A DNA stretch of 61,671 nucleotides from Terriglobia bacterium (GTDB lineage: Bacteria > Acidobacteriota > Vicinamibacteria > Vicinamibacterales > CAVVIG01), in the NCBI GenBank assembly GCA_020073005.1, contig JAIQFX010000045.1, positions 1 through 61,671 of the forward strand, given 5' to 3'. The notes under the pieces were generated by a model. That model ran no database searches. It was not told the DNA's origin and saw nothing but the letters and a program-made list of their open reading frames with translations. Both the position numbers and the translations under genes were made by a program. Below, piece by piece: positions 9,232 to 17,420 of this stretch. Every line of letters begins with the position of its first letter. Position 1 is the first letter of the stretch.

Positions 9232-10131
9232 ATGAAAACAGAGTGGGTTGCTCTGAGTGTGGCCTGCGCGTTAGGCGCGGGCGTGTTCGTGCACGTCGGC
9301 GCGCAGGGACCGCAGGGTACAGGGCAGACGACGCCGAGCGGATTGCCGCTCTCGCTCGGATTGCGTGAGAAGGGCAGCAGCGTCACGCCCGCGTTCGAGG
9401 GCTGGTACCACAACAAGGACGGCAGCGTCAGCGTGCTCGTCGGATATCTGAATCGCAACACGAAGCAGGAATTCGACATTCCCGTCGGTCCGAACAATCA
9501 CGTCGATCCCGGCGGCCCCGATCAGGGGCAGCCGACGCATTTCCAGCCCGGCCGGCAGTGGGGCGTGTTCTCGATCAAGGTGCCGAAGGATTTCGGCGAC
9601 AAGAAGCTGGCGTGGACGCTGACCGCCAACGGCTTCACCAACTCGATCACGCTGCACACCAAGCCCGAGTACATCATCGAGCCGTACGAGGACGCGGCGA
9701 GCAAGAACCAGCCGCCCGTGATCAAGTTCGAGCCCAACGGCAAGGCCGTGACCGGTCCGCCGAGCGGCATCGCGGCCACGTACACGGCGGCGGTGAACGC
9801 GCCGCTCACGCTCGACGCGTGGGTCACGGACGAGCCGCCGAAGCTCAACGTGCAGACGTTTCCGGGATTCACGCCTCCGCCGCCCGGCGTGAAGTGGAGC
9901 GTGTTCCGCGGACCGGCCCCAGCGAGCGGAGCGAGCGCTGGCAACCTGGTCAAGATCGATCCCGTCAGCCCCAAGATCGACAAGGACACCGCCAAGACAT
10001 CAACGACCGCCACGTTCAGCGCGGCCGGCGACTACATCCTGCGCCTGCAGGCCAACGACTCGACCGGTGAAGGTGGCGGCGGATTCCAGTGCTGCTGGAC
10101 GAACGCGCACGTGCGTGTGACCGTGAAATGA
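9232..10131 (+). CDS. secreted protein of unknown function, Ig-like C-terminus
   Basis: About 299 residues; ATG 9232 chosen over ATG 9220 because GAGGA then sits at a usable distance. The signal peptide (MKTEWVALSVACALGAGVFV) is followed by a region with GWYHNKDGSVSVLVGYLNRN, a long beta-rich middle and a C-terminal sandwich ending AGDYILRLQANDS...CCWTNAHVRVTV, which looks like a PKD/Ig-type fold. I do not recognise a catalytic motif. Its place just after a copper monooxygenase suggests a co-expressed extracellular partner. Residues near PAPASGASAGN derive from a small in-frame palindrome (9919-9941). Confidence 0.8.
   Translation: MKTEWVALSVACALGAGVFVHVGAQGPQGTGQTTPSGLPLSLGLREKGSSVTPAFEGWYHNKDGSVSVLVGYLNRNTKQEFDIPVGPNNHVDPGGPDQGQPTHFQPGRQWGVFSIKVPKDFGDKKLAWTLTANGFTNSITLHTKPEYIIEPYEDAASKNQPPVIKFEPNGKAVTGPPSGIAATYTAAVNAPLTLDAWVTDEPPKLNVQTFPGFTPPPPGVKWSVFRGPAPASGASAGNLVKIDPVSPKIDKDTAKTSTTATFSAAGDYILRLQANDSTGEGGGGFQCCWTNAHVRVTVK
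9919..9941. repeat. small palindrome inside coding region
   Basis: CCAGCG and CGCTGG arms enclose AGCGGAGCGAG, read in frame as an Ala/Ser/Gly-rich stretch. Confidence 0.6.
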
Positions 10132-10153
10132 GGTGACTGGTCACCAGCCACCT
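10131..10153. terminator. hairpin between convergent genes, possible bidirectional terminator
   Basis: AGGTGACTGGT and ACCAGCCACCT pair with one mismatch between the ends of two convergent genes. No T-tract follows on either strand, so termination is uncertain. Confidence 0.3.
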
Positions 10154-10160
10154 GATCCCG

Positions 10161-11579
10161 TCAGAGTGGATACCCCAGCGTCATTCCGAGCAGCGTCACG
10201 AGAATCAACACGACGGGCGTCAGCACGAAGAAGACGACCATCGTGTAACCCATCACGTCCCTCGCGCCGAGCTTGAAGAGCCCGAGGATCGGCAGCATCC
10301 AGAACGGCTGGACGAGATTGGCGAGCGCTTCGCCGAGATCGTAGGTCGACACGATCCAGCCGAGGTGCACGTGCAGCTTGTGCGCCGCGTCCATCACGTA
10401 GGGCGCGATGATCACCCACTTCGATCCGCCTGACGGCACGAACACGCCGAGCACCGCCGAGTACACCGCGACGAGCGGCGGAAACGTCGCCTGCGTCGAG
10501 ATGCGGACGAACACGTCCGCCAGGCGATCGCTCAGGTGCGTGCCCGTGATGATGCCCGCGATGCCCGCGTAGAACGGGAACTGCAGGATCACGCCCCAGA
10601 TCGCCGGCGTCGCGTTTTGCACGGCCTTCATGAGCCGCGCGGGCGTGCCGTGCAGCGCGAAGCCGACGAGCAGGAACGCGAGATTGAGAATGTTGAGGTT
10701 GATGGCGTTGAGCGGCTCGCCGGCCTGCATGAAGTAGCGGACGAGATACGTCCCGCCGAGCGCGACGACGAACCACGTCAGGATCGGCGAGTGTTCCAGC
10801 CAGGCACCCGGCGTTCGCGGTCCGGAGTTTTCACTTTTCTCTTCTAGCTTTTCAGTTTCAAGTGCGATTCCAAGGTCTTTCGCGGTCTTTCCTCGTCCCG
10901 CCGGCGGCGTCGCGAGCCACATCACGAGCGTGACGATCGCGATCTCGATCGGCACGGAGACCAGGCTCTGCCATAAGAAGATCGTGTTCCGGAACGGGAT
11001 GAGGCCGCCCGCCACGAGGCCGCCGTGCGAGACGATGTCACGAATCTGCGGCTGCAGCGCGCCGGGCGTCGCCATCTGCAGCGCCGCCGATCCGCTGAGG
11101 CCCTGCGCCCAGACGCTGCCGATGCCGAGAAAGCTCGCGGCCGCAAGCGCGCGGTAGTCGACGCCGTCAACGCGACGCGCCATCTCGATCGCGAGCACCG
11201 CGCTGAAGACGAGGCTGAAGCCCCAGTTGAGCCATGAGCTCGCCATCGCGAAGACCGCGACGAGCGCGACCGCGCCGCGCGGCGTCCGCGGCCAGCCGGC
11301 GATCGTCCGGATCAGGCGCGCCATCGGCGGCGACGTCGCGAGGACGTGGCCCGTGATGATGATGAGCGCCATCTGCAGCGTGAACGGAATCAGCTCCCAG
11401 AATCCGCGGCCCCACGCGTCGACGATCTGCATCGGGGTCGCGGGCGTCGCCGTCACGCCGGCGACGATCACGAGGACGGTCGCCATCAGCGCGAAGATGA
11501 ACGCGTCGGGCACCCAGCGCTCGGTCCAGTCGGTCAGCGCGAGCGCGGCGCGCGCGATCACTCCAGGTTGTTCTGTCAT
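10161..11579 (-). CDS. atoE: AtoE-family short-chain fatty acid transporter
   Basis: 472-residue integral membrane protein; ATG at 11579 fits the family start (MTEQPGVIARAALALTDWTERWVPDAFIFA). Many hydrophobic segments and typical motifs (WGFSLVFSA, VPSGGSKWVIIAPYV) match the TIGR00366/AtoE family, which imports short-chain fatty acids. The central loop (ALETEKLEEKSENSGPR) is unusually charged and is encoded by A+T-rich degenerate heptamers (10825-10859), so this loop looks like an in-frame repeat insertion. Convergent with 9232. Confidence 0.9.
   Translation of the reverse strand: MTEQPGVIARAALALTDWTERWVPDAFIFALMATVLVIVAGVTATPATPMQIVDAWGRGFWELIPFTLQMALIIITGHVLATSPPMARLIRTIAGWPRTPRGAVALVAVFAMASSWLNWGFSLVFSAVLAIEMARRVDGVDYRALAAASFLGIGSVWAQGLSGSAALQMATPGALQPQIRDIVSHGGLVAGGLIPFRNTIFLWQSLVSVPIEIAIVTLVMWLATPPAGRGKTAKDLGIALETEKLEEKSENSGPRTPGAWLEHSPILTWFVVALGGTYLVRYFMQAGEPLNAINLNILNLAFLLVGFALHGTPARLMKAVQNATPAIWGVILQFPFYAGIAGIITGTHLSDRLADVFVRISTQATFPPLVAVYSAVLGVFVPSGGSKWVIIAPYVMDAAHKLHVHLGWIVSTYDLGEALANLVQPFWMLPILGLFKLGARDVMGYTMVVFFVLTPVVLILVTLLGMTLGYPL
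10825..10859. repeat. degenerate heptamer array inside atoE
   Basis: Five 7-bp units GAGTTTT, CACTTTT, CTCTTCT, AGCTTTT, CAGTTTC, sharply lower in G+C than the gene around it. It encodes the loop ETEKLEEKSEN on the minus strand. Confidence 0.75.
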
Positions 11580-11613
11580 CTCGGGCGCGCGTACCTTAAC
11601 ATAGCGCCACTCG

Positions 11614-12298
11614 ATGCCGCTGTTGTCCGAGAGCGCCGACATCCTTCCCATCCACCGCAGGACTCTGGCCTTCTCCTTCATCGGCTGGATTAGCGACTTC
11701 TACGACCTGCTCCTGCTGACGTTCGTCGTCTCGTCGACGTCGCTCGTCAAGGATCTGGCGCTGTCGCGCGACGAAGTCGCCGTCCTGCTCGGCTTCAAGA
11801 CGATCTGGCTGCCGACGTACTTCCACGAAATCCGCGGGCTGTCGCTCGGGGACTCCGCGTGGCTGCTCTTCATGGATCAGGTCGGCTCGGTCATCGGCTT
11901 CGGCTATGGAGCGACTACTTCGGCCGGCGTCCAAGTGTCACCGCGTTCACGCTGCTCAAAGCCGTCGGGATGACGATGGTCACGCTCGGCTGGACGCTGG
12001 CGGGCGGGTTCACGCCGACGATGTTCGTGTTCATGTTCATCGTCGGACTCGGGGAGGGAACTGGGGCTGCATCGGGCCGTTGATCAACGAGGTCTTCCCG
12101 ACGTCGGTGCGCGCCGCCGCGCTCGGTATCATCTACAATGTCGCGCGCGGCGTGCAGTTCGCGGCGCCGGTGGTCATCGCGTTCGTCGCGGCGCGGTCGA
12201 GCTTCGGCGCCGGTATCGCGCCGGCGGTGCCGTTTTCATTGCTCGCTGCCGCGACGGTCTGGGCCCTGCCCGAAACGAAAGGCGTGCGATTGCAATAA
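11614..12298 (+). pseudogene. decayed MFS transporter (metabolite:H+ symporter type)
   Basis: Homology runs through three frames. 11614 to about 11905 gives the N-terminus and a middle helix (MPLLSESADILPIHRRTLAF, then LGFKTIWLPTYFHEIRGLSL). Another frame gives SDYFGRRPSVTAFTLLKAVG, and a third gives GCIGPLINEVFPTSVRAAAL through PETKGVRLQ. The join DEVAVLLG-FKTIWLP looks like an internal deletion of several helices, since the usual cytoplasmic MFS loop is missing. Frame changes lie near 11905 and 12060. The product cannot be a working 12-helix carrier. It diverges from atoE, with starts 34 bp apart. Confidence 0.85.
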
Positions 12299-12300
12299 TT

Positions 12301-12361
12301 GCAACAGGGTCCGACCCCGGTCTGACCCCGGTCTGACCCCGGTCTGACCCGTGTCGGACCC
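12301..12361. repeat. 11-bp tandem array (GGTCTGACCCC)
   Basis: Begins GCAACAGGGTCCGACCCC, continues with near-perfect GGTCTGACCCC units and closes with an inverted GTCGGACCC. The same array occurs in reverse at 39548-39599. Confidence 0.93.
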
Positions 12362-12369
12362 AAGGCGTT

Positions 12370-13008
12370 ATGGCTCGATACATGCTGTTACTGCTTCTCG
12401 CGCTGATGACGACGCAGCAGGCACCGCCGAAATCGGCCGCGGCTCCCACGGCCGACGATGTCGCGGCGCTGGATCGCTACGTCGGCCGCTATCAGTTCGC
12501 GCCGGCCGTCATCATGACGGTCTCGCGCGACGGCGAGCATTTGATGGTCCAGCTGACGGGCCAGCCGAAGGTCGAGATCATTCCCGACGGCGACAACGAA
12601 TTCTTTCTCCAGGTGATCGACGCGCAGATCACGTTCGAGATGAACGACAAGGATCGCGCGACGGCGCTCGTCCTGCACCAGCTGGGCCGGGATCAGCGCG
12701 CGGCGCGGATCGAGGGCGAGCCCGTCGTGCCGAAAGAGGTCACGGTCGCGCCCGGCGTCTTCGATCGGCTCGCCGGGCAGTACGAGTTCGCGCCGTCGGC
12801 GGTGATCACAATCAGCCGCGAGGGTGCGCACTTCTACGAGCAGCTGACGGGTCAGGGCCGGTTCGAAATCTTCGCGACGAGCGAACGCGAGTATTTTCTG
12901 AAGGTCGTCGACGCGCAGATCACGTTCGAGGTCGACAGCCAGATGCGGACGACGTCACTCGTCCTGCGCCAGGGCGGAAGAGAAATCCGCGCGACGAAGC
13001 TGCCGTAA
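12370..13008 (+). CDS. secreted protein with two tandem copies of a DUF3471-like domain
   Basis: 212 residues. A short signal peptide (MARYMLLLLLALMTTQQAPP) is followed by two homologous modules of about 85 residues: LDRYVGRYQFAPAVIMTVSR...FFLQVIDAQITFEMN and FDRLAGQYEFAPSAVITISR...YFLKVVDAQITFEVD. Such domains are usually appended to serine beta-lactamase-like or other hydrolases; here they stand alone. No catalytic residues are recognisable. The gene starts right after the 11-bp array and has no obvious Shine-Dalgarno. Function unknown; binding or inhibitor roles are possible. Confidence 0.8.
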   Translation: MARYMLLLLLALMTTQQAPPKSAAAPTADDVAALDRYVGRYQFAPAVIMTVSRDGEHLMVQLTGQPKVEIIPDGDNEFFLQVIDAQITFEMNDKDRATALVLHQLGRDQRAARIEGEPVVPKEVTVAPGVFDRLAGQYEFAPSAVITISREGAHFYEQLTGQGRFEIFATSEREYFLKVVDAQITFEVDSQMRTTSLVLRQGGREIRATKLP

Positions 13009-13011
13009 TCA

Positions 13012-13037
13012 CGCTCGGCGAAAGGCCTCGCGCTACG
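13012..13037. repeat. family B variant between convergent genes
   Basis: CGCTCGGCGAAAGGCCTCGC followed by GCTACG; starts 4 bases after the stop codon of the preceding gene. Confidence 0.75.
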
Positions 13038-13039
13038 AA

Positions 13040-13723
13040 TTATTTCAACTCGAACACGTACGCGCGCGGCGCGCCTTCAATCGCTTCCTCGCTGTGGACG
13101 TTGCCGCGCTGCGAGTACGTGGCGGTGAACTTCGTCACCGTCGTGATCGTCGGCGCGCCGGTGCGCGGCGTCGACCGCAGCTTGCCGCTCTCCATCCACA
13201 CGACGACGTTGTCGCGCACGTGACGATGCATCGGGCCGACGTGTCCTTTCGGCCAGGCGTAGTCCCAGATGCGCACGCGCTCGTTGTCCAGCAGCTGCTT
13301 CGCGCCCTCGCGCGGAAACGCCGGCGGCAGATCGCCGGCGTCATCGCTGCCGACGGGCGCGTCCTGCTTCATCTCGATCATGATCGCGCGCAGCGGGACG
13401 TCGCTCGTGCCTTCCTCGATGTGCGTCAGGCCTCTGAGCTGGGCGGTGACGCCGCCCGCGGCGGTCGACACCGAGCGCTTGCGGCCGTCCACTTCCGTGA
13501 TTACGCGATCGCCTGACTGCAGGTACACGCCGGCGAGGTCGTAGAGATGACGATGCAGGGCGGTCGGCTGTCCCTTCGGCCAGGTGACGTCCCAGACCAC
13601 GACGCGCTCGTTCTCGAGGAGCTTCGTCGCGTTCGTCCGCGGGAACGGCGGGGGATAGGACTGTCCGGCGAGACCAATCGACAGCAGTCCGACCGCGAGC
13701 AGTCCGGTGATGATCGAGCGCAT
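13040..13723 (-). CDS. secreted cupin-like protein, two related halves
   Basis: 227 residues from ATG 13723, preceded by GGAGG at a good distance; the longer frame to 13768 has no such signal. Signal peptide MRSIITGLLAVGLLSIGLAG. Two halves share the pattern 'K-LL-ENERV-VWD-WPKG..HRH' (LLENERVVVWDVTWPKG...HRHL and LLDNERVRIWDYAWPKG...HRHV), typical of small cupins with paired histidines as metal ligands. No enzyme activity can be assigned. Divergent from the quinoprotein at 13761. Confidence 0.78.
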   Translation of the reverse strand: MRSIITGLLAVGLLSIGLAGQSYPPPFPRTNATKLLENERVVVWDVTWPKGQPTALHRHLYDLAGVYLQSGDRVITEVDGRKRSVSTAAGGVTAQLRGLTHIEEGTSDVPLRAIMIEMKQDAPVGSDDAGDLPPAFPREGAKQLLDNERVRIWDYAWPKGHVGPMHRHVRDNVVVWMESGKLRSTPRTGAPTITTVTKFTATYSQRGNVHSEEAIEGAPRAYVFELK

Positions 13724-13760
13724 GGGCGGTGCCTCCAGTGGATGGTAGGATACCGCGCAA

Positions 13761-15515
13761 ATGGCCATGGACGCGTTCAGGGTTCAGGGTTCAGGGTTCA
13801 AGGTTCTTGGTTCGGGGTTCGGCGCTCTCGTGGCGCTCGCCGCGAGCCTATCCGTGACGCTCGCCGCCCAGTCCTTCAACTGGCCGCTGCACAATCTCGA
13901 TCTCGCCGGCAGCCGATTCGTGGCGATGGATCAGATCAACCCGTCGAACGTCGCGTCGCTCTCGCCGCGGTGGCTCTTTCAGACCGGCATCATCGACGGC
14001 GTCAGCAACCAGACGACGCCCGTGATCGTCGACGGCACGATGTACGTCACCGATCCGCGCGGCAGCGTCTACGCGCTCGACGCCGCCGACGGCCATCTGC
14101 TGTGGACCTTCGACGTCACCGATCTCATCGGCGGCGGCGCGAAGGCCGGCTACATCTTCCGCAACCGCGGCGTCTGCTACGCGGACGGCATCGTCTATAC
14201 CGGCGCCGGATCGTTTCTGTTCGCGCTCGATGCGAAGACAGGCAAGCCGATCAAGTCGTTCGGCAAGGACGGCCAGGCGAGCGTCATCCTCGACGTGATC
14301 AAAGAGCGGTATCCCGACGTCACGGCCGCGATCCAGCTCGGCTACTGGTTCACGACGGCGCCGCAGATCTACAACGGCGTGATCTACATCGGCAGTACGC
14401 GCAGCGAGAGCCACATCCCCGGCGGCCACGTGCTCGCCGTCGACGCGAAGACGGGAAAAGTCCGCTGGCACTTCAACACGATTCCGCAGGACGGACGCGA
14501 TCAGGGCTGGGAGCTCGCGGGTTCGACGTGGGTCGGCGGCGAGCGCAACGGCGGCGGCATCTGGGAGACGCCGTCGATCGATCCCGAGCTCGGACTCGTG
14601 TACGTCGCCGTCGGCAATCCGTTCGGCGACAGCACGAAGCGCATCGGGACCAATCTGTTCACGGATTCGATCATCGCGCTCTCGCTGAGCGACGGCACGC
14701 TGAAGTGGCACTTCCAGCAGACGCATCACGACGTCTGGGACTACGACTCCGGCAATCAGCCGATCCTTTTCGACATGCAGGTGCGCGGCCAGCGCGTGCG
14801 AGCGCTCGCCGAGGCGAGCAAGAACGGGTACCTCTACATCCTGAATCGCGAGACCGGGCAGCCGGTGCATCCGATCAAAGAGATGCCGGTGCCGACCGAG
14901 TCCACGCGCGCCGGCGAACAGATGTGGCCGACGCAGCCCGTGCCGTTCACCGCGAGCGGCGAGCCGATGAAACCGGTGTCGCCGGTGTTCCCGATCGACA
15001 TTCCCGCGGATCGCGCGGCGACGCGGAAGCTCGCGCCGGTCTTCACGCCGCCGGGGCCGAACGTGATGTACGCGCCCGGCACCGAAGGCGGCGCGAACTA
15101 CGGACCGATCGCCTACAGTCCGCGCACCGGTCTGCTGTACGTGAACGCCGTCGACAGTCCGCTCGGATCCGGCCGGCCGGCGCGCGGCTATTTCTCGGCG
15201 TTCGATCCGACGACGGGCGATCTCAAGTGGCAGCAGACGTTCGACGGCTGGGGGCAGGCGGGATCGGTCGTCACGTCCGGCGGTCTCGTGTTCGTCGGCA
15301 CTGGAAGCAACGTCGCCGGATATTTCTTCGCCTACGATGCGAAGAGCGGCGCGCTGCTGTGGAAGTACAACACGGGCGGCGGCGTCTTCTCGTCTCCCGC
15401 GGCGTACATGGTGAACGGCGAGGAGTTCATCACCGTGGCGTCAGGCGGAGGCGAGCGCGGCCGTCGCGGCGGCGATCTGATTCTGAGCTTCGCATTACCA
15501 AAACGAGCTTCGTAG
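13761..15515 (+). CDS. secreted PQQ-binding-like beta-propeller (quinoprotein)
   Basis: 584 residues from ATG 13761; a GTG at 13830 is an alternative. The N-terminal 'signal' FRVQGSGFKVLGSGFG is encoded by seven tandem heptamers. The rest is a PQQ-type propeller with repeated blade motifs (GSVYALDAADGHLLWTFD, GHVLAVDAKTGKVRWHFN, GYFSAFDPTTGDLKWQQ, GYFFAYDAKSGALLWKYN) and the HHDVWDYDSGNQP segment typical of quinoprotein alcohol dehydrogenases. No heme-c motif is present, so it would need a separate electron acceptor. Substrate unknown. The TAG stop codon lies inside a family B repeat. Confidence 0.87.
   Translation: MAMDAFRVQGSGFKVLGSGFGALVALAASLSVTLAAQSFNWPLHNLDLAGSRFVAMDQINPSNVASLSPRWLFQTGIIDGVSNQTTPVIVDGTMYVTDPRGSVYALDAADGHLLWTFDVTDLIGGGAKAGYIFRNRGVCYADGIVYTGAGSFLFALDAKTGKPIKSFGKDGQASVILDVIKERYPDVTAAIQLGYWFTTAPQIYNGVIYIGSTRSESHIPGGHVLAVDAKTGKVRWHFNTIPQDGRDQGWELAGSTWVGGERNGGGIWETPSIDPELGLVYVAVGNPFGDSTKRIGTNLFTDSIIALSLSDGTLKWHFQQTHHDVWDYDSGNQPILFDMQVRGQRVRALAEASKNGYLYILNRETGQPVHPIKEMPVPTESTRAGEQMWPTQPVPFTASGEPMKPVSPVFPIDIPADRAATRKLAPVFTPPGPNVMYAPGTEGGANYGPIAYSPRTGLLYVNAVDSPLGSGRPARGYFSAFDPTTGDLKWQQTFDGWGQAGSVVTSGGLVFVGTGSNVAGYFFAYDAKSGALLWKYNTGGGVFSSPAAYMVNGEEFITVASGGGERGRRGGDLILSFALPKRAS
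13775..13823. repeat. seven tandem heptamers (GTTCAGG) at a gene start
   Basis: Seven contiguous 7-bp units: GTTCAGG three times, then GTTCAAG, GTTCTTG, GTTCGGG, GTTCGGC. It lies just inside the annotated start of the quinoprotein gene. A change of one unit would shift the reading frame. Confidence 0.95.
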
Positions 15516-15536
15516 CGCGAGCCTTTCAGGCGAGCG
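15511..15536. repeat. family B repeat supplying a stop codon
   Basis: The TAG of CGTAGCGC ends the quinoprotein gene (15513-15515). The repeat runs to within 3 bp of the convergent gene's stop. Confidence 0.92.
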
Positions 15537-15538
15537 AA

Positions 15539-16729
15539 TCACAGATAGCCTAACCACCAATCCCGTCCGCGTTGTTTCACTCCCGCGAACCAGACGCACA
15601 GCGGATACAGCGCGAACACGATGCCGATCCAGATTCCATAGACGACCGGCAGCGAGTAGCCCCATCCCGGCGGGCGCGTCACCGGAAACTGATCGAGGCG
15701 CGCCGACTCGAACATCCAATGCACCTCGCCGTAGCGTGCGTAGCAGACCGCGATCGCGACGAGATGGATCAGCGGCAAGTGCAGCATGAAATAAAACATC
15801 GGCACCTTGCCGAAGGTGAGCGCCGCTTTGAGCACACGTGGTGTTCCGCCATCGAGCATCCACAGGATCAATGATGCCGGCCCCAGCGTCATCATCAAGT
15901 AGAGCAGCGACGGCGGGTACTTATTCGCGTTGAGGAACGACAGCAGCGTCCGCGCCGCCGACGCCTGCGTGGACCAGCGAACGGGATCGCCGTACACGTT
16001 CGCGAATCGCAACAGCACGAACCCGAGCGTCAGGCCGATGCCGAGACGCAGCAGGAATCGGCGCCGGCGCTCGCGATCCCACGTGAACACCTGTCCGAGT
16101 CCGTACCCGGCGGCGCTGACGCCAATCCATGGAATCAGCGGATACGCGACGAAGACGGTGAATCGCGGCGTGTTGACGATCAGATTCTGCCCGTGCAGGA
16201 CGGTCCAGAGCGGCGCGAAGGCGCCGAACGATGCCGCGCGCACGGGATCGAGCAGGTTGTGCAACGCAATTGTCGCGACACCGAAGGCGGTGATCGCCGC
16301 GGCGGGCAGATGCACCAGTCCAGCCAGCGTCACCATCGACCAGCCGAGCGCCCAGAGGATGATCAGGAACGTCACGCGATAGTCGACGTTGAATTGATAG
16401 CCGAAGCAGCGGAGCACGGTCAGTTCCAGCACGATCAGCCAGACGCCGCGTGTGAGCAGGAAGCGCGAGAGCTCGCGGGTCGATCGGCGTCCGCGCGAGA
16501 GGTACGCGCCGGTGCCGACGAGCAGGAAGAACGTCGGCGCGCACAGGTGCGTGATCCAGCGTGTGAAGAAGAGCGCCGCCGTGGCGCGGGCAGGATTCGT
16601 CGGGTCGCCGGCCGCGCCGAAAAAATCCCGTGTGTGGTCGAGCGCCATCAGGATCATGACGACGCCGCGCAGGACGTCGATCGATTCGAGGCGGGTGCGC
16701 GTGGGGACGATGGCGGTGGCGACGGCCAT
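15539..16729 (-). CDS. DUF1624 / heparan-alpha-glucosaminide N-acetyltransferase-like membrane protein
   Basis: 396 residues with about ten hydrophobic segments. The N-terminal RLESIDVLRGVVMILMALDHTRDFF is the family hallmark: the SIDxLRG...ALDH motif holds the proposed catalytic histidine. Family members acylate sugars across membranes or remain uncharacterised (YeiB/HGSNAT relatives). Internal motifs LGWSMVTLAG and YPLIPWIGV agree. It is convergent with the quinoprotein and divergent from the secreted protein at 16804. Confidence 0.88.
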   Translation of the reverse strand: MAVATAIVPTRTRLESIDVLRGVVMILMALDHTRDFFGAAGDPTNPARATAALFFTRWITHLCAPTFFLLVGTGAYLSRGRRSTRELSRFLLTRGVWLIVLELTVLRCFGYQFNVDYRVTFLIILWALGWSMVTLAGLVHLPAAAITAFGVATIALHNLLDPVRAASFGAFAPLWTVLHGQNLIVNTPRFTVFVAYPLIPWIGVSAAGYGLGQVFTWDRERRRRFLLRLGIGLTLGFVLLRFANVYGDPVRWSTQASAARTLLSFLNANKYPPSLLYLMMTLGPASLILWMLDGGTPRVLKAALTFGKVPMFYFMLHLPLIHLVAIAVCYARYGEVHWMFESARLDQFPVTRPPGWGYSLPVVYGIWIGIVFALYPLCVWFAGVKQRGRDWWLGYL

Positions 16730-16767
16730 TCCGCGTCATTATCCGATGAAGTCCGGCCCGTTTGCGC

Positions 16768-16795
16768 GTTGACGCCGGGGACATGCGGGTATAAT
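16768..16795 (+). promoter_or_regulatory. promoter giving a nearly leaderless mRNA
   Basis: GTTGAC (16768-16773) or TTGACG (16769-16774) lies 15-16 bp before a perfect TATAAT (16790-16795). The ATG at 16804 is only 8 bases after the -10 box, so the 5' leader would be one to three bases long. Confidence 0.55.
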
Positions 16796-16803
16796 TCCGC
16801 CCG

Positions 16804-17409
16804 ATGAAAACGACGCTGAGTCTCGCCGGCCTTGGCGTGACGCTCCTGGTCGGCGTGCTCACGGCGCAAACGCCCCAACAGCCGATGCCGAAGGGCCAGA
16901 TGCCGGATCTCGGCCGCCCGACGCGTCCAGGCGACGTCGCCCCGCCGCTCGATTTCAGCGCGTACTTTCCCGGCGCGTGGACCTTCGAGTGGGACGTGCC
17001 GGACGGTCCGCTCGGACCGTCGGGCCGCATCACCGGCACGACGATCTACAAGAGGATCGACGACCGCTTCTTCGAGGCCGACACGGCCGCGACCGGCCCG
17101 GCCGGTCCGTTCAAGCTGCACGAAACGATCGGGTACAACCGCGACGAGAAGTTCCTCTCGCGCTACGTGACCGACAGCCGCGGCTACGCGTACCTGCAGT
17201 CCTCGCCCGTCAGCGGCGACGCCGGCGGCATCTACTACATCTACTTCGAGAGCTCGCCGTTCACGTACAACGGCCACACGATCCGCATCAAGCACAACCT
17301 GCGCCTGCTCTCGCCGCTGAACTATCGCGTGGCGATCAGCGTGTCCGACAACGGCGGTCCGTTCGTGAACTACGGCAATCCGTGGTGGCGAAAGGATGTG
17401 GGGAAATGA
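16804..17409 (+). CDS. secreted protein of unknown function, lipocalin-like
   Basis: 201 residues. Signal peptide MKTTLSLAGLGVTLLVGVLTAQ. The body is beta-rich with PGAWTFEWDVPDGPLGPSGR...FFEADTAATGPAGPFKLHET, resembling DUF1579-type or calycin barrels. No catalytic motif is seen. Its stop codon overlaps an ATG of the PAL-like gene, and AGGAGGGG for that gene lies across the junction, so the two form an operon transcribed from the nearly leaderless promoter upstream. It could be an accessory factor for the PAL-like propeller. Confidence 0.8.
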   Translation: MKTTLSLAGLGVTLLVGVLTAQTPQQPMPKGQMPDLGRPTRPGDVAPPLDFSAYFPGAWTFEWDVPDGPLGPSGRITGTTIYKRIDDRFFEADTAATGPAGPFKLHETIGYNRDEKFLSRYVTDSRGYAYLQSSPVSGDAGGIYYIYFESSPFTYNGHTIRIKHNLRLLSPLNYRVAISVSDNGGPFVNYGNPWWRKDVGK

Positions 17410-17420
17410 GGAGGGGATTC

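Noticed and set aside
12301-12361. Tandem array considered as a small CRISPR
   Set aside because: Units are 11 bp and contiguous with no unique spacers, and no cas gene is nearby.
13547-15553. 668-codon + frame over the quinoprotein
   Set aside because: Arg-rich, motif-free translation; the in-frame quinoprotein has clear blade motifs.
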